NCBI GenBank assembly: GCA_037389465.1
Contig: JAZARR010000174.1
Span: 1,054,001-1,118,000, forward strand
Reading direction: 5' to 3'
DNA: 64,000 nucleotides
Source of the DNA: Baylisascaris procyonis
Taxonomy: Eukaryota > Nematoda > Chromadorea > Rhabditida > Ascarididae
The stretch's first letter is position 1. Each line of letters begins with the position of its first letter. Below, piece by piece: positions 61,428 to 64,000 of this stretch. The translations under genes were made by a program, and so were the position numbers. The notes under the pieces were generated by a model. The model was not told where the DNA came from and made no database searches. It worked only from the letters and a program-made list of their open reading frames with translations.

Positions 61428-61622
61428 TTATGTGGCCATAACTTTCTTCAACACAGAACGACCTACGTGAAGAGTGGTCCCATAAGGCAAATCATAGTTA
61501 CCAGGTTCGTTGGCTTTAACTTCCATGGTTCCTAATTCGAAATCATCACAGAAGTAGAAGAAAACGGAGACATGCATATATGCACAGAAGACACTGCTTT
61601 GATGCACTCCCAACTTTGCCAT
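61428..61622 (-). CDS. Short hypothetical protein or last exon (64 residues)
   Basis: ATG at 61622, taa at 61428-61430. The sequence includes VSVFFYFCDDFELGTMEVKA and GNYDLPYGTTLHVGRSVLKK. The codons and residue mix look coding. A possible acceptor (tttcgaattag) lies inside, before GTMEVKANEPG, so the true unit may be only a terminal exon. I recognise no family. It lies about 200 bases downstream of the tRNA gene on the same strand. Confidence 0.35.
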   Translation of the reverse strand: MAKLGVHQSSVFCAYMHVSVFFYFCDDFELGTMEVKANEPGNYDLPYGTTLHVGRSVLKKVMAT

Positions 61623-61823
61623 CCACTTTGAATGCAGTTGATTTCTAATTAAAGGCACACCAAAATAAGATCCCTCCCTCTCTGTTGGAAGAGCAATAAT
61701 TTAAAAGATTTATGGACCAACATAGAAAATAGATAAGAAATTTTTGAGATATGCCCCATTTGACATAAGAAGCAACTCATGAGTGCAGCACACATTCGAT
61801 CCATATTTCAGCACAAAACTTAC

Positions 61824-61896
61824 AGCCCGATGCGGGGCTCGAACCCGCGACAGCCAGATTAAGAGTCTGGTGCTCTACCGACTGAGCTAACCGGGC
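61824..61896 (-). tRNA. tRNA-Lys (anticodon CTT)
   Basis: A 73-base cloverleaf on the minus strand. The acceptor stem pairs GCCCGGT with ATCGGGC, the D-arm is tagctcagtcggtagagca, the anticodon stem is CCAGA/TCTGG with loop CTCTTAA (anticodon CTT), and the T-arm is GCGGGTTCGAGCCCCGC. No intron, and CCA is not encoded, as usual in eukaryotes. A and B box promoter sequences (tagctcagtcgg and ggttcgagccc) are intact, so it is probably functional. Confidence 0.97.
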
Positions 61897-64000
61897 TACG
61901 CTCTGTCTTCTTGCATCTCGTAATTTGTTTCAAATACAGCGGCAGTATCATGTGATAATCACTTAGAAGAGTGCATTTATCACTAAAACCTCCACTCGAA
62001 ACAGAATAGAAAGGAACCAGAATAAATGAAATAATGCAACAAATAGTTGCGCCTCTCAAACGTCGATGAACTTCACTCGGCTAATTTTCGCAAAACCATT
62101 TGGGAAATGAACTGTGCCATTCCCACAGTGATAAGACCTTAAAGGCAATATCCACGCTTGGTATTATAATAAGCAATCCACTGTAATCAATTTCAACTTG
62201 GCAGAGGGAAAAAATGATAGGTGAAGAGAAGAGGATTTTGTGAATGAAGCATTTGTGTTTTTTGAGGCCTTTACACAAGTTTAGCCAGATGAATTCAAGA
62301 CCGATCACAACTCAAAAAAGGCTTTTCGCGAGCGACAGCTAAACGAAGCTCCATAACTAAACTCCTGCTTCGGAACGGCATGTCACTCCTCTCCCCTCTC
62401 CACCCCCCGTCTCGCCTCTTCTCTTTCCATCATAACTACACTGAAAGCCATGATTGCGTATGCAAAAAGAAGTGCCAAATCATCACTGCGCAATGTATAA
62501 AAGCATGAAATTCGACTGCGAATCAAATGTTGCGATGAATTCAATTTTTGGACCACGATTCAAGGGCACTGACCACTAAGCGAACTAGAATGCAGAGTGC
62601 GGTCATTCAGCGTAATCGAATCGGCACCTACACTGACCAATGCAATGCGAATAACAGATGGTATCGGCTCATAGGAATACGTCTATTGAATGTTATCTAT
62701 TATCTCTGATTGCATATGATACTACCATTAATAAAAATGTGATAAAATTCAACAAAGATCAATGCTGTTCGAGGAATATTAGAAATACAAAGTAAAGGAA
62801 ATAACGACGATAAAAAATTTCTGAGAAGCTAGAAAAGCGATAAGAAGAAAGAAAATACAGCAACGTTGACTGAGACAAAATAAATAATTTATGAATTCTT
62901 AAAAATAATATCATAAATTAAGTATGCGAAAAGTTTTATTATAACGATGGCGCTTCAGTTCGGCACAACCGTAAACGTGAAGTGGACCGAATAAGCCGAA
63001 AGCTACGACCATCGAAATGTTTCGATCTACGACAATGGAACGTTTGGATTTTCAGCAACAGTGAAAGATTTTTTTAATTATTGGGGTCGGAGAGAATAAT
63101 GAGCCGAAGCTCAAACGAGCGGCCACAAAAATAAAGATAAAAATCGCAAAAGGAACAATAAAACATAGGAATCATATATCGACAATTCCTTGCCCCTCAT
63201 CCTATTCACCTCCAGCTAAGTGGAGGTAACGGTTCGTGATAAACTAGGAGATAAACTATAAAAAAAAAAAACACTCAAATGAGACCATTTCTAACATCTG
63301 GCAGTTCGCCGATTAATGAAGTACAAAGAGATAAGCGGTAAGATGTTCCTGAAACTAGAGGAATAGAGGTGGAATGAGGACAGCGATACGTTTATATGCG
63401 ACTGGAATACTCATATGATCCACATATTTGATAGAGACATAATCGTGTGAGAAAAACTAAGGAAAACATTCAGAAAAACATGGCTAATTCTAAAATTTTA
63501 TGCTTATAGGAATGAATGTAGAAACGATGCGCTTTTAAGCACGAAAGTAGATATGGCATGAGGAGAGTGAAAGATGAGCTGGCAAAGGATGAGCTTCCGT
63601 TTCCCTCTAATCCTGAGAACCAATTTCATCATTCGCCAAAAAAATTGTAAAATAAGTCCATCACATTTTACTTATCTAGTCGGAACTCTCATTTTAGTCT
63701 TTCATTAAAAAATTTGTTTTTCGAAAATCGAATCGATACAAAACAAGAATTCGACCAATGTATGCAAATATTTTTCTCCTCAAATATCTAAATACCTCCC
63801 AAAACCGATGGATCAATATGGCATTTGATAGATAGGATAATTCTACAGTTCACATTGCAGCTATCAAATTTTATCGCTTTATAGCATCAGTGTTTACCTA
63901 GTTGAAAGCAGTGGATAGACAGACACATAAACATATGCGCAAATAAGATGTTGCCGTAACTTCGTTTTTTTTTTTTTTTTTCAAAGCAAATTTGCTAAAC
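61897..64000. other. Terminal stretch, nothing firmly recognised
   Basis: About 2.1 kb AT-rich sequence. A coding-like block at 62947-63099 on the plus strand has an in-frame stop. A fragment of the cagacagacaca repeat family lies near 63905-63950. A poly-T run occurs at about 63965-63981. Confidence 0.45.

Overview
The window looks like nuclear DNA of a nematode, probably one with longer introns than Caenorhabditis. It is AT-rich, coding sequence is cut into many short exons with tttcag/ttttag-type acceptors and gtaag/gtgag-type donors, there are many (TA)n tracts, and the two recognisable genes are animal signalling and cytoskeleton genes that also occur in C. elegans. I did not identify the species. 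There is no sign of bacterial operons, prophage or CRISPR.

Layout. (1) Positions 1-10682, plus strand: the 3' two-thirds of an Epac/RAPGEF cAMP-responsive Rap exchange factor (epac-1 type). Fifteen exons join in frame into 680 residues: the end of the cyclic-nucleotide-binding domain, REM, Ras-association and CDC25-homology domains, and a natural stop. (2) Positions 10683-14174: a convergent intergenic stretch with one candidate plus-strand terminal exon and one small basic ORF. (3) Positions 14175-36301, minus strand: a complete Diaphanous-type formin (cyk-1 type). Twenty-seven exons keep phase throughout and give 1420 residues: serine-rich N terminus, GBD/FH3, coiled coil, FH1, FH2, DAD and a tail. 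One intron uses a GC donor. (4) Positions 41010-53933, minus strand: an unrecognised gene. Its first coding exon (415 residues, acidic, Ser/Thr/Glu-rich, lysine-rich start) is well supported. Six further short exons found by eye keep phase and extend it to 685 residues, without an identified 3' end. A nine-copy 33-bp minisatellite lies in one of its introns. (5) Positions 53934-64000: mostly non-coding, with dispersed repeat copies, two small candidate ORFs (one with a signal peptide) and a clear tRNA-Lys(CTT).

Epac activates Rap and Diaphanous formins are Rho effectors that build actin filaments, so both act on small-GTPase control of the cytoskeleton. Their tail-to-tail position here does not show co-regulation. 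The most novel items are the disordered-protein gene with its hidden exons, the minisatellite, the fold-back element family near 29 kb with relatives across the window, the GC-AG intron in the FH2 region, and several ORFs under 60 codons that look better than chance. All exon joins were made by eye from splice signals, phase and family similarity.
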